49,814 bases of DNA from an uncultured Clostridia bacterium (GCA_900019385.1 FIZJ01000007.1:70801-120614); one strand, 5' to 3'. Positions 8,717-17,061 are shown, counted from the stretch's first letter. The notes: a model not told the origin generated them from the letters alone. Made by a program: numbers and translations.

Positions 8717-9271
8717 CTGATCGCTCAAGGCCGCAGAGTCGGCATCAGGAATATAACGGCAGCGGACGTGCCCACATTTGTCAGGTGGTGGAATGACGGA
8801 AATCTGATGGCATCAGTCGGCTTCCGCAAAGGCTTGGGTGTGACTGTGGCACAGCTGGAGCAGCGTTTCGCCGGGGAAATCAACGATCCTGACCCACAAA
8901 GGGACTCCCGGAGGTATGTCATAGTCGATCTGGAAAACAACAGGCCGATCGGCGAGCTGGCCTACGGGGAGCTTGATCTGGAGCAGGGCAAGTGCAGGGT
9001 TGGGATCAAGATCTGTGAACTGGATTACCAGGGTAAAGGCTACGGCTGGGAATCGATGACCGTTTTCCTTGATTACCTGTTTGAACGGTTCAAGCTGAAA
9101 AAGATCGAGATAGATACTTTGGCGGACAATGTCCGGGCTTACAACTTGTACAAGAAACTGGGGTTTAGGGAAACTCGGATCGAAAAGGGCTTTTGGACCG
9201 ATCCGGACGGCAATGCTCACGATGTGATTTTCATGGAGATGGAAAACCCGGCGTTGGGCGGCGGCCGTTGA
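8717..9271 (+). CDS. GNAT-family N-acetyltransferase with probable CTG start
   Basis: The protein has the GNAT layout: N-terminal GRRVGIRNITAADVPTFVRWWND, acetyl-CoA loop YQGKGYG, and ADNVRAYNLYKKLGF followed by the final strand HDVIFMEM. The first GTG (8768) would delete the conserved first strand. The homologous frame extends back to a TGA at 8696 with no ATG, GTG or TTG in it. A GGGAGGG site at 8701-8707 is 9 nt from CTG 8717, giving a product of 184 aa. CTG initiation is inferred. The acceptor is unknown; ribosomal-protein or small-amine acetylation are typical for the group. Confidence 0.75.
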   Translation: MIAQGRRVGIRNITAADVPTFVRWWNDGNLMASVGFRKGLGVTVAQLEQRFAGEINDPDPQRDSRRYVIVDLENNRPIGELAYGELDLEQGKCRVGIKICELDYQGKGYGWESMTVFLDYLFERFKLKKIEIDTLADNVRAYNLYKKLGFRETRIEKGFWTDPDGNAHDVIFMEMENPALGGGR

Positions 9272-9306
9272 TATGCCTAAACGTATTATAAGGGAGGTTG
9301 ATTTCA

Positions 9307-9594
9307 TTGAATCGGATCGAAGGAACAAAAGCTTGCCGAGTCTTGCTGATCATCACTGTGTGTGTTTTGCTGAGCGGCTGTATCCCTGGCGGCGGTAGAC
9401 ACACGGATGAGAACCCTGCAGGGTTTTTCTGGGGCATCTGGCATGGATGGATCGCTCCTATTTCACTCATCATCGGCATCTTCCAGGATGGAATCCGTGT
9501 GTACGAGACAGCCAACACCGGATGGTGGTATGATTTTGGTTTTTACATGGCCATCATCAGCGGTTTCGGCGGATTATCCTTGCTCAGGAAATAA
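9307..9594 (+). CDS. Small lipoprotein/membrane protein with WGIWHGWIAPISL motif
   Basis: TTG 9307 lies 9 nt after AGGGAGG (9291-9297); the in-frame TTG at 9298 abuts that site and is unlikely. The 95-aa product has a lipoprotein signal with lipobox LSGC. Two hydrophobic segments follow (GWIAPISLIIGIF and MAIISGFGGLSLL) with Trp/Phe-rich flanks. Small proteins with a WHGxIAPISxI motif recur in bacteria, but I know no function for them. It lies 36 nt behind the acetyltransferase and 18 nt before the truncated dehydrogenase. Confidence 0.65.
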   Translation: MNRIEGTKACRVLLIITVCVLLSGCIPGGGRHTDENPAGFFWGIWHGWIAPISLIIGIFQDGIRVYETANTGWWYDFGFYMAIISGFGGLSLLRK

Positions 9595-9612
9595 TCATAA
9601 CAGGAGTTCGAG

Positions 9613-10146
9613 ATGTACAGGATTGTGATCGGCAGAAACTTGAGGGGGAAGACACTGGGGATTGTCGGGTTCGGCCGGATCGGCCAGAAGGTTGCGGAAA
9701 TGGCCAAGGCCTTTGAAATGAAAATCATTTACTACAGCCGCAGCCGCAAACCGGAAGCGGAACGGCACCTTGCGGCCGAATACCGCTCCCTTGAGGATTT
9801 GCTCAAAACTGCCGATGTTGTTTCCCTCCATGTTCCCGGCGGTGACTCAACCAGGCATCTGCTCGGCCCGGAGCAGTTAATGCTGATGAAGCGGGAGGCC
9901 ATCTTGATCAATGTTTCCCGGGGCACCGTCGTGGATGAGGCGGCTCTGGCGGAAGCGCTGTGCAGCGGCCGTGTAGCCGCAGCCGGATTGGACGTCTATG
10001 AATATGAGCTGTTCGTCAACGAACGGCTTGCCGCGCTGCCGAATGTTGTGCTTACACCGCACATCGGCTGCTCGACCTGGGATACGCGGTATGCTATGAC
10101 CACCAAGGCCGTGGAGAACATCTATGAAGTGCTGGCCGGAATCTAA
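9613..10146 (+). CDS. D-2-hydroxyacid dehydrogenase, truncated to the NAD-binding half
   Basis: The 177-aa product begins right at the cofactor-binding domain (LRGKTLGIVGFGRIGQ, GxGxxG). It keeps the active-site residues carried by that domain: Arg in NVSRGTVVDE, Glu in the following helix and His in PHIGCST. Full-length enzymes are ~310-330 aa. About 110-130 N-terminal residues of the substrate domain and the hinge are missing, and nothing resembling them lies upstream, where the lipoprotein gene sits. It has an AGGAG site before the ATG. It is a gene fragment, unlikely to be a working dehydrogenase, though it may still be translated. Confidence 0.75.
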   Translation: MYRIVIGRNLRGKTLGIVGFGRIGQKVAEMAKAFEMKIIYYSRSRKPEAERHLAAEYRSLEDLLKTADVVSLHVPGGDSTRHLLGPEQLMLMKREAILINVSRGTVVDEAALAEALCSGRVAAAGLDVYEYELFVNERLAALPNVVLTPHIGCSTWDTRYAMTTKAVENIYEVLAGI

Positions 10147-10152
10147 GGATCA

Positions 10153-10866
10153 TCAGAGGGGATCCGGGTCCAGTACCGGAAGCGCTTTGCCCAATGATAT
10201 TTGTTCTTTGTCAACCCTGCAGCTCCGTCCATAAAACTCGACTCCTGCCCTGCGGGCCGAGATGAAAGCCTTCGCAAACTGTGGATCGATGTGGGAGGCG
10301 GCAGTGACATACTCGGCGTCACTGCGCTGGGCGACAAAAAGTACCGCACCCTGGTACTGCCCTGACAGGGTCAGTTCCGCCAAAGTGTCCAGATGCTGCC
10401 GCCCTCTTGCGGTAACGGCGTCAGGGAACAAGCCTGCGCCGTTGTCCACCAAGGTGACACTCTTGACTTCCAAAAGCATCAATTTTTGCCCTTTTTTCAG
10501 CAGGAAATCGAAACGGTGCCTGCCCACAGGGTATTCACCGCGGACGAGGGACCAGGAGTCAAGTTCCGGCAGGGCCTTTTCCGCCAATGCTTTCTTGATC
10601 AATGCGTTGGGCAGGGCGGAAACCAGGGAAACCAGGCCACCGTTTTCCGTCTCCGCCAGCACTGCCGACCAGCGTGTTTTGCGGCCTGGTTTGTCGGTGG
10701 GTTTGAGCCAGACACGCCTGCCTGCCACCAGCAGTTCCCGCAGCCTGCCAGGATCCGCCAAATGAGCCTCAACTACTTCACCTTCCAGCCGGCAGCGGAT
10801 CATAAACCGGTTCAGCCTTTCCAGAAAGCATGCTTCCACTATTTTACCCATGGGCAAATTAACCAC
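10153..10866 (-). CDS. sfsA: Sugar fermentation stimulation protein SfsA
   Basis: 237 aa, the normal SfsA length. Recognisable features are the N-terminal RLNRFMIRC OB-like strand, AHLADPGRLRELL, the nuclease-like core VGRHRFDFLL...LMLLEVKSVTLV with the acidic DxxL/ExK set, FPDAVTARGRQHL, and the C-terminal DAEYVTAASHIDPQFAKAF. In enterobacteria SfsA stimulates maltose metabolism genes and binds DNA non-specifically; its biochemical role remains poorly defined. GTG start after a GGAG site. The gene is divergent from the AmmeMemoRadiSam operon and its stop lies close to the convergent dehydrogenase fragment. Confidence 0.9.
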   Translation of the reverse strand: MVNLPMGKIVEACFLERLNRFMIRCRLEGEVVEAHLADPGRLRELLVAGRRVWLKPTDKPGRKTRWSAVLAETENGGLVSLVSALPNALIKKALAEKALPELDSWSLVRGEYPVGRHRFDFLLKKGQKLMLLEVKSVTLVDNGAGLFPDAVTARGRQHLDTLAELTLSGQYQGAVLFVAQRSDAEYVTAASHIDPQFAKAFISARRAGVEFYGRSCRVDKEQISLGKALPVLDPDPL

Positions 10867-10962
10867 TGCATCTCCGCTCCTGTTTCCCTTGCTCGCTGAT
10901 CAAGGAATAATAATACCTACATAGAAGTGATGTATTGACGGATTATAGAGGGAGGAATTGGC

Positions 10963-12315
10963 ATGGCGCTTGTTGGTGGTTTTGTTGTCCCCCATCCCCC
11001 GTTGATCATACCACAAATCGGCAAGGGCCAGGAGAGGAAAATCCAAGCGACTATCGACGCCTACCACGCAGCCGGCAGGATGATCGCCGATCTGATGCCG
11101 GACACTGTTGTGATCGTGACACCCCACTCGGTGGCCTACTCAGACTACATCCACATCTCTCCCGGCGGGACGGCCAGGGGAGATTTCGGCATGTTCGGCA
11201 GCCCCCAGGTCCAGATCAGCGCTGCATATGATCAGGAGTTTACCGCCTGGCTGGAACGCTTGAGCGAACATCGGGGCATTCCGGCGGGCACAGACGGGGA
11301 ACGGGACTCGAGGCTCGATCACGGCAGCATGATTCCGCTGTACTTCATCAACAAATACTGCCAGGACTTCAAAGTGGTAAGAGTGTCCATTTCCGGGTTG
11401 CCCCTTGTCACACATTTCCGCTTTGGTGGATTGATCGCCGAGGCGGCAGAAGAGACAGGCAAGAGGGTGGTGGTTGTCGCCAGCGGCGATCTGTCCCACA
11501 AGCTGATCGAGGACGGTCCCTATGGGTTTGCTGAAGAAGGCCCGGTCTTTGATCAAAAAGTGACCGAGGCGATGCGGGCCGGCAATCTCAAACAACTTTT
11601 GGATCTCAGCGAAACTTTTTGCAGCGCGGCGGCCGAGTGCGGCTTAAGATCAGTTGTCGTCCTGGCAGGCGCGCTGGAGGGCAGGACAATCAAGCCGGAA
11701 CTGCTCTCGTATGAAGGACCCTTTGGTGTGGGCTATGCCGTCGCCGCGTTTTCAATTCAATGCGCCGGACAGCGGCGGGACGGGTCAAGTGCGGAAAGCG
11801 GCGGGGAAGATGAATATGTCAAGCTCGCCAGAATGTCTCTGGAGTATTATGTCAGAAACCGGCGGCTGCTTTCCCGGCCGGACTGGATCAAGGACGAACT
11901 TCTCACAATGCGGGCCGGCGTGTTTGTGTCGCTGCACATCGGCGATGAGCTGCGGGGGTGCATCGGCACGATCGCTCCAACCGCGCCCTGTGTGGCAGAT
12001 GAGATTATCCGCAATGCTGTGAGCGCCGGAATGGAAGATCCTCGATTTCCGCCAGTCAAGCAAGAAGAGCTGCCGTATTTGTCTTACAAGGTCGATGTGC
12101 TGGGCGAGCCTGAGCCGGTGCAGTCCAAGGAGCAGTTGGATCCGAAAAGGTATGGGGTGATCGTGAGCTCGGGGTACAGGCGGGGACTGCTGCTGCCTGA
12201 TTTGGATGGTGTCGATACTGTCGAAGAACAACTGCGGATTGCCTGTCTGAAGGCGGGGATATCCCCCAGCGAACCGTATCAGATATCCCGTTTTGAGGTG
12301 GTGCGCCACACGTGA
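10963..12315 (+). CDS. AmmeMemoRadiSam protein: Memo/LigB-like domain fused to AMMECR1 domain
   Basis: The 450-aa protein fuses two domains usually named AmmeMemoRadiSam proteins B and A. Residues 1 to about 265 are a Memo-like, class III extradiol-dioxygenase-type (LigB) fold, with GGFVVPHPPLI, VIVTPHS and VVASGDLSHKL carrying putative metal-ligand histidines. Residues about 285-450 are an AMMECR1 domain with GVFVSLHIGDELRGCIGTI, a GMEDPRFPPV stretch and a YKVDVLGEPEPV strand. ATG follows GAGGGAGGA. Its stop overlaps the radical SAM start (GTGA), so the two are translationally coupled. A shared modification reaction is assumed for the system, but the substrate is not established. Confidence 0.88.
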   Translation: MALVGGFVVPHPPLIIPQIGKGQERKIQATIDAYHAAGRMIADLMPDTVVIVTPHSVAYSDYIHISPGGTARGDFGMFGSPQVQISAAYDQEFTAWLERLSEHRGIPAGTDGERDSRLDHGSMIPLYFINKYCQDFKVVRVSISGLPLVTHFRFGGLIAEAAEETGKRVVVVASGDLSHKLIEDGPYGFAEEGPVFDQKVTEAMRAGNLKQLLDLSETFCSAAAECGLRSVVVLAGALEGRTIKPELLSYEGPFGVGYAVAAFSIQCAGQRRDGSSAESGGEDEYVKLARMSLEYYVRNRRLLSRPDWIKDELLTMRAGVFVSLHIGDELRGCIGTIAPTAPCVADEIIRNAVSAGMEDPRFPPVKQEELPYLSYKVDVLGEPEPVQSKEQLDPKRYGVIVSSGYRRGLLLPDLDGVDTVEEQLRIACLKAGISPSEPYQISRFEVVRHT

Positions 12316-13142
12316 GCAAGCTTACTTGTGAGATCTGTCCTCATCACTGCCGCCTGGAGCCGGGCCAGGTAGGCTTGTGCCGGGCCCGGGCGAATGTGGA
12401 CGGCCAGGTTCAGGCCATCAACTACGGCTTGATCACCTCTGCGGCGTTGGATCCGATCGAGAAGAAGCCGTTGTATCATTTTCACCCCGGAAGCATGATC
12501 TTGTCTCTCGGCAGCTTCGGCTGCAACTTGCGCTGCCAGTTCTGCCAAAACTGGGAAATATCCACCGCTGGCAAAGACGATGCCAATTGGGGCAGGCTTT
12601 TGCCGGAAGAGGCCGTGGAATTGGCGCTGCAGCTGCAGAACCGGGGCAACATCGGGATTGCCTACACTTACAACGAGCCCTTGGTGGGCTACGAGTTCGT
12701 TTTTGATTGTGCCGAGCTTGCCCGTGCCCAGGGACTGAAAAACGTGTTGGTAAGCAACGGCTGCTTCTGCCGGGAGCCGCTGGAGCGGATTTTACCCCTG
12801 ATCGACGCTGTCAATTTCGATTTGAAGGCCTTCAGCGAACAATTCTACCGGAGAATCGGCGGAGACCTGGAGACGGTCAAGGCAGCGATTGCCCTGGCGG
12901 CGGAGCGCACCCATGTGGAAGTGACCACCTTGGTCATTCCCGGGGAAAACGACAGCGAAGCGGAGATCAAAGCGCTCGCCCAGTGGCTGGCGGGTATTGG
13001 TAGAGACATCCCGCTGCATTTGACCCGGTTTTTCCCGCGGTACAAGTATAATGACCGTTTCCCGACTGATGTGCAGCGACTGCGGAAACTGGCGGGAATC
13101 GCCCGGGAGGACCTGGAGCATGTCTATTTGGGCAACTGCTGA
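12312..13142 (+). CDS. AmmeMemoRadiSam system radical SAM protein
   Basis: 276-aa radical SAM enzyme. The [4Fe-4S] motif CNLRCQFC (Cys71, Cys75, Cys78) is preceded by an N-terminal Cys-rich segment CEICPHHCRL...GLCRAR, typical of the pyruvate-formate-lyase-activase-like branch. Further motifs are AYTYNEPLVGYEF, NAVNFDLKAF and LTRFFPRYKYNDRFPT near the C-terminus. It overlaps the Memo-AMMECR1 gene by 4 nt and precedes the alcohol dehydrogenase by 18 nt. It generates a 5'-deoxyadenosyl radical for an unknown substrate that is presumably handled together with its fused partner. Confidence 0.9.
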   Translation: MSKLTCEICPHHCRLEPGQVGLCRARANVDGQVQAINYGLITSAALDPIEKKPLYHFHPGSMILSLGSFGCNLRCQFCQNWEISTAGKDDANWGRLLPEEAVELALQLQNRGNIGIAYTYNEPLVGYEFVFDCAELARAQGLKNVLVSNGCFCREPLERILPLIDAVNFDLKAFSEQFYRRIGGDLETVKAAIALAAERTHVEVTTLVIPGENDSEAEIKALAQWLAGIGRDIPLHLTRFFPRYKYNDRFPTDVQRLRKLAGIAREDLEHVYLGNC

Positions 13143-13160
13143 AAAAGGGAGGTGGCTGTT

Positions 13161-14435
13161 TTGGATCAGGACCTCACGCGTGAAGCCAAAGCACTGATTG
13201 AACACCATGGGGGAACAGGGTATGTCTTTGGGACGGGCGTGCTGGATCAAGCTGGGCAGATTGCCGGCGGACTGGGCAAAAACGCTTTGGTTGTGGGTAA
13301 TGACAAACACACAAGGATTGTCCTGGAGCGGGTAATCAAAAGCCTCGCCGCGAATGGGGTGACAGCCCGCCCAACTTTGGGGGCGCGGCCGAACACACCC
13401 ATCGACGATGTTTACCGGATTGCCGGCGAGATTCGGAGAAGCATGCCCGATGTGGTTGTGGCTGTAGGCGGGGGCAGCACTATCGACGCAGCCAAGGCGG
13501 CCGCAGCCGCCGCCTGCCTTGGTGGAGATGTTGATCGCTTTTTCGGCACGGGCCTGGTCAGCGAGGCTCTGGACAAGTCGGGAAAAAGCTTGATTCCGGT
13601 TGTGGCCGTGCAGACCATCGCCGGATCCGGGGCTCATCTGACTAAGTACGCCAACGTCACTGATCTGGCAAAAGCCCAGAAAAAGTTGATTGTGGATCAG
13701 GCACTGGTCCCGCCCCGGGCGGTGTTCGACTACGCTGTGACAGTTACCGCCGGCACTGATGTGACTATTGATGGAATCTTGGATGGGATGAGCCATCTGG
13801 TGGAGGTGTTCTTCGGCACCAATGCGGAAGATTTGGACAAGTATCCGGTGGTTGAGCGGCTGATCAAGATCGGTTTGCCGCTTTTGATCCAAGGTGCGGC
13901 GAAGGTGCTTTCCGACCCTCATGGCCTGGAAGGGCGGGAGATGGTGGGGCTGGCGACGGATCTCGGAGCGTGCGCCATCATGATCGGCAGCACCAATGGG
14001 CCGCATCTGAACAGTTTTTCATTAGTGGACACAGCAAGCCACGGCCGGGCTTGCGGCATTCTCAATCCATACTACGCAGTTCTCTTTGCGGCGGCGGTCG
14101 AGCGTCAGCTGATGGCGCTGGGCAGGGTTCTGGCAGCGCATGGCATGATCGCTGAGGATTTGGAGGGGCTTTCAGGACGGGATTTGGCCTTGGCGGTGGC
14201 TGAAGGCATGCAGCGGTTCCTGCAAAGCCTCGGGGCCCCTATTTCATTGAGAGAACTCCAGGGTTTCAGCACAGATCACTTGGAGAGGATGCTGACAGCG
14301 GCGAAAGATCCACAGCTTAGGATGAAGCTGGAAAACATGCCGATTCCGATTCCACCGCATAAGATTGACAGCGCCATTGGATCTGTGCTGGAAGCCGTGG
14401 CGGCGGGCGATCTGCGGCTGGTCCAAACCCTCTAA
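13161..14435 (+). CDS. Iron-type (group III) alcohol dehydrogenase family protein
   Basis: The 424-aa protein shows the family layout. The N-terminal dinucleotide domain contains VVAVGGGSTIDAAKAAA. The helical metal domain contains DGILDGMSHLVEVFFG and GPHLNSFSLVDTASHGRACGIL, supplying Asp and His candidates for Fe/Zn. TTG 13161 sits 8 nt after GGGAGG (13147-13152), while the in-frame GTG 13152 overlaps that site. The gene follows the radical SAM gene closely, so an operon is likely. Substrate is not predictable; hydroxyacid, butanol and glycerol-type substrates are all possible. A 12-bp palindrome follows the stop. Confidence 0.85.
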   Translation: MDQDLTREAKALIEHHGGTGYVFGTGVLDQAGQIAGGLGKNALVVGNDKHTRIVLERVIKSLAANGVTARPTLGARPNTPIDDVYRIAGEIRRSMPDVVVAVGGGSTIDAAKAAAAAACLGGDVDRFFGTGLVSEALDKSGKSLIPVVAVQTIAGSGAHLTKYANVTDLAKAQKKLIVDQALVPPRAVFDYAVTVTAGTDVTIDGILDGMSHLVEVFFGTNAEDLDKYPVVERLIKIGLPLLIQGAAKVLSDPHGLEGREMVGLATDLGACAIMIGSTNGPHLNSFSLVDTASHGRACGILNPYYAVLFAAAVERQLMALGRVLAAHGMIAEDLEGLSGRDLALAVAEGMQRFLQSLGAPISLRELQGFSTDHLERMLTAAKDPQLRMKLENMPIPIPPHKIDSAIGSVLEAVAAGDLRLVQTL

Positions 14436-14442
14436 AGTGCGC

Positions 14443-14454
14443 CACAGCGCTGTG
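14443..14454. repeat. Perfect 12-bp palindrome after the dehydrogenase gene
   Basis: CACAGCGCTGTG lies between the dehydrogenase stop and the promoter of the MATE gene. No T run follows, so it is not a standard terminator; it may be an operator or part of a weak hairpin. Confidence 0.4.
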
Positions 14455-14477
14455 CAGGGCGAAAGGAGCCCTGATAA

Positions 14478-14506
14478 TGGACTTTGCCTGCGGCAGGTGT
14501 TATAAT
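14478..14506 (+). promoter_or_regulatory. Promoter of the MATE transporter gene
   Basis: TGGACT (14478-14483), 17 bp, TATAAT (14501-14506), with an extended -10 TG at 14498-14499. It lies ~50 nt before the ATG at 14556. Confidence 0.6.
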
Positions 14507-14555
14507 GTATTTTAGTGATTACATTTGAAGATTATTACAAAGGACATGGATTAGG

Positions 14556-16091
14556 ATGGGACTTAATCAGAACGAGCTTGATCCTCTGGAAGACTTGGTT
14601 GCGGAAGAGGATCAACAGACAACTGACACCCAGGGTGAGCCTAGGCATCAAGAAGGCAAACAGGTTAGGCTGGCGTTGGATCTGGTCGAACCAGGCGACG
14701 AAGCGAACGATTACGGCCGCTACACCCGGGTGAGCAAAGCGCTTCCCCAAGGTGTCACATCTAGAATGCTCTACAAAGACGTGGTGCTCATTGCTTGGCC
14801 TGCATTCGTCGAGTTTATCCTGACACAGCTGACATCCATGGCGGACATGATCATGGTTGGGCAGTTGGGTTCCTGGGCGATTGCCGCAGTGGGGTTGACC
14901 ACACAGCCTAAGTTCTTGTTGATGACGATGTTCATGGCCATGAATGTGGGGGCGACCGCCCTGATTGCCCGAGCCAAAGGCGCAGGCGACCGTGAACGGG
15001 CCAACCTGATCCTGCGCCAGGCGATCCTTTTGACAGCGGTCCTGTCGCTGATATCGGCGGTTGTCGGTTTCATCTATTCCGAAACACTGGTTAGATTCAT
15101 GGGTGCCGCTGACGAGCAGACGTTGGCGGGCGGCACTGTTTATTTGCGGATCCAAATGGCCGGGTTTGTGCTGCTGGCATTGACCAGCACCTTCACTGCC
15201 GCCCTGCGCGGGGTGGGCAATTCCCGGATAACCATGACTTACAACCTGATTTCCAATCTGGTCAACGTTGTGTTCAACTATCTATTCATTTACGGCAAAT
15301 TCGGCTTTCCGCGCTGGGAGCTGGCGGGAGCCTCTTTGGCTACGGTCATTGGGCAGACGGTGGCATTTGTGCTTGCGCTGGCAGTCGTTCTCCGCGGCAG
15401 GAACTATGTCCATCTCCAATTCCGGGCAGGTTTCAAACCGGACCTAAAGGTTATGAAGAGCATAGTAAACATCGGTTTCCCGGCCATGGTCGAGCAGATG
15501 CTGATGCGGGCCGGGGCCATCATGTATGTCAAGACCGTGGCTGCGTTGGGAACTGTTGCCTATGCCACACACCAGATCGGTATGAATATCCAGGCCTTGT
15601 CGTTCATGAACGGCCAGGCATTCAGTGTGTCGGCAACCTCGCTGGTAGGTCAAAGCTTGGGCAAAAAGCGCCCCGACATGGCCCAAGCCTATGCCAGGCG
15701 GACCAGGATGCTGGGAATGATGATCTCGATTGTGCTGGGAATTGCCTTCTTTTTCTTCGGAGAACGGATTGTGTCCTGGTATGCCAAGGAACCGGAAGTC
15801 ATCGCTATGGGCGCCAGCATTCTCAAGCTGGTGGCTTTGATCCAGCCGTTCCAGTCTTCCCAGTTCATCCTGGCAGGCGCTCTGCGCGGCGCCGGTGACA
15901 CCAGGAGCGTCGCGGTGATTACATTCGTGACTGTGCTATTGATTCGGCCGAGTTTGGCTGTCCTCAACATTCAGGTGTTCGGGTGGGGCTTGATGGGCGC
16001 CTGGTATGCTTTGGTCACAGATCAAATCGTCCGCTCGGCCCTTGTGCTGCTCCGGTACAATTCGGGCAAGTGGAAGAGTGTCAGGGTCTAA
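14556..16091 (+). CDS. MATE-family multidrug/Na+ antiporter with long polar N-terminal extension
   Basis: 511-aa membrane protein with ~12 transmembrane helices in two homologous bundles. The N-half begins WPAFVEFILTQLTSMADMIMVGQLG and the C-half GFPAMVEQMLMRAGAIMYV; both are NorM/DinF-type openings. ALRGVGNSR and ALRGAGDTR are the paired loop motifs of the two halves. The first ~65 residues are hydrophilic and acidic (EDLVAEEDQQTTDTQGE), unusual for MATE proteins; a shorter start at ATG 14766 would remove them but has only a weak ribosome site. It exports cationic drugs or metabolites using an ion gradient. It is followed 15 nt later by the uridine-kinase-like gene. Confidence 0.9.
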   Translation: MGLNQNELDPLEDLVAEEDQQTTDTQGEPRHQEGKQVRLALDLVEPGDEANDYGRYTRVSKALPQGVTSRMLYKDVVLIAWPAFVEFILTQLTSMADMIMVGQLGSWAIAAVGLTTQPKFLLMTMFMAMNVGATALIARAKGAGDRERANLILRQAILLTAVLSLISAVVGFIYSETLVRFMGAADEQTLAGGTVYLRIQMAGFVLLALTSTFTAALRGVGNSRITMTYNLISNLVNVVFNYLFIYGKFGFPRWELAGASLATVIGQTVAFVLALAVVLRGRNYVHLQFRAGFKPDLKVMKSIVNIGFPAMVEQMLMRAGAIMYVKTVAALGTVAYATHQIGMNIQALSFMNGQAFSVSATSLVGQSLGKKRPDMAQAYARRTRMLGMMISIVLGIAFFFFGERIVSWYAKEPEVIAMGASILKLVALIQPFQSSQFILAGALRGAGDTRSVAVITFVTVLLIRPSLAVLNIQVFGWGLMGAWYALVTDQIVRSALVLLRYNSGKWKSVRV

Positions 16092-16106
16092 GGAGCGGAC
16101 GGACAT

Positions 16107-16688
16107 ATGACAGGAAAGGCTTGGTTTCGGGAGTTGACAACCCACATCGATCCATTGATCCGCCGGCATCCCCTGGTGATCATCGCCATCGACGGCAGCA
16201 GCGGCGCAGGCAAAACAGAGTTGGCCGCGGGGCTTCGGGAGTGTTACGATGCTAATTTGTTCCATATGGATGATTTCTTCCTGCAGCCCCATCAAAGGAC
16301 CGAGGCCAGGCTTAGGGAAATCGGCGGCAATGTGGATTATGAACGGTTCAAAGCTGAGGTCCTGGAACGGATCAGTTTGACCGAAGGTTTTGCATACCAG
16401 AAATACGACTGCAGCCAGGGAAGGCTGACAGACTATGTTCAGGTTGAACCCAAAGCGGTGAATATAGTTGAAGGCGTTTACAGCATGCATCCCACTTTGA
16501 TTGGATACTACCACTTCAAGGTTTTCCTGACGGTCTCAAGGCATCTTCAGCTGGAGCGGATTGGTAAGCGCAGCGGGGAAGCGCTCCTAGAACGGTTCGT
16601 CAAGGAGTGGATTCCAAAGGAAAATGAGTACTTCCGCCACTTTGGGGTGCGGGAGCAGGCGGATTTGGTGATTGACACGTCCAGATAG
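16107..16688 (+). CDS. Uridine kinase-like P-loop NTPase
   Basis: 193-aa protein with Walker A GSSGAGKT at about residues 30-37, HMDDFFLQP (the base- or sugar-recognition region of uridine kinase-like enzymes) and VEGVYSMHP, corresponding to the EG motif that follows the substrate-binding strand. LERIGKRSG supplies lid arginines. It is in the uridine kinase/nicotinamide-riboside kinase superfamily; the exact nucleoside is unclear. ATG follows AAGGAGCGG. It is probably cotranscribed with the MATE gene, an uncommon pairing that suggests nothing specific. Confidence 0.75.
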   Translation: MTGKAWFRELTTHIDPLIRRHPLVIIAIDGSSGAGKTELAAGLRECYDANLFHMDDFFLQPHQRTEARLREIGGNVDYERFKAEVLERISLTEGFAYQKYDCSQGRLTDYVQVEPKAVNIVEGVYSMHPTLIGYYHFKVFLTVSRHLQLERIGKRSGEALLERFVKEWIPKENEYFRHFGVREQADLVIDTSR

Positions 16689-16781
16689 AGAACAGGAGCG
16701 CGCCCTAATCATCTTCACACTGATCCCTTCCGCGATATTCCTGGATAGGATATTAATCCAGGAGAGATTTCCTGCGGGATA

Positions 16782-16810
16782 TTGACTTTTACCTAACCAC
16801 CTGCTATACT
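16782..16810 (+). promoter_or_regulatory. Promoter of the tRNA-Val-Gly-Thr-Leu-Asp cluster
   Basis: TTGACT (16782-16787), 17 bp, TATACT (16805-16810), 12 nt before the first tRNA. A CCTGGAT/ATCCAGG inverted repeat lies just upstream (16740-16762). Confidence 0.85.
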
Positions 16811-16821
16811 TTTGAATTGCC

Positions 16822-16897
16822 GGGCGAATAGCTCAGCTGGAAGAGCACCTGCGTCACATGCAGGGGGTCACAGGTTCGAGCCCTGTTTCGCCCACCA
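16822..16897 (+). tRNA. tRNA-Val (anticodon CAC)
   Basis: Cloverleaf with acceptor GGGCGAA/TTCGCCC, anticodon loop GTCACAT between CCTGC and GCAGG, T-loop TTCGAGC and encoded CCA. Reads GUG. Confidence 0.95.
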
Positions 16898-16973
16898 GCG
16901 GTAGTAGCTCAATTGGTAGAGCATCGCGTTGCCATCGCGAAGGTTGCGAGTTCGAGCCTCGTCTACCGCTCCA
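16898..16973 (+). tRNA. tRNA-Gly (anticodon GCC)
   Basis: Acceptor GCGGTAG/CTACCGC, anticodon loop TTGCCAT, encoded CCA. It begins at the very next base after the CCA of tRNA-Val, so maturation must separate the two without any spacer. Confidence 0.95.
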
Positions 16974-16975
16974 GT

Positions 16976-17051
<76 letters not shown>

Positions 17052-17061
17052 AACTTTTTTC

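Noticed and set aside
12792-14006. 404-codon open frame on the minus strand
   Set aside because: It lies wholly antisense to the radical SAM and dehydrogenase genes, has no recognisable motif or ribosome site, and is His/Gln/Arg-rich as expected of a GC-driven shadow frame.
16730-16790. Three GATATT words and a CCTGGAT inverted repeat as a phage attachment or repeat array
   Set aside because: Too short and irregular; no integrase gene near the tRNA cluster. More likely promoter-proximal AT-rich sequence.
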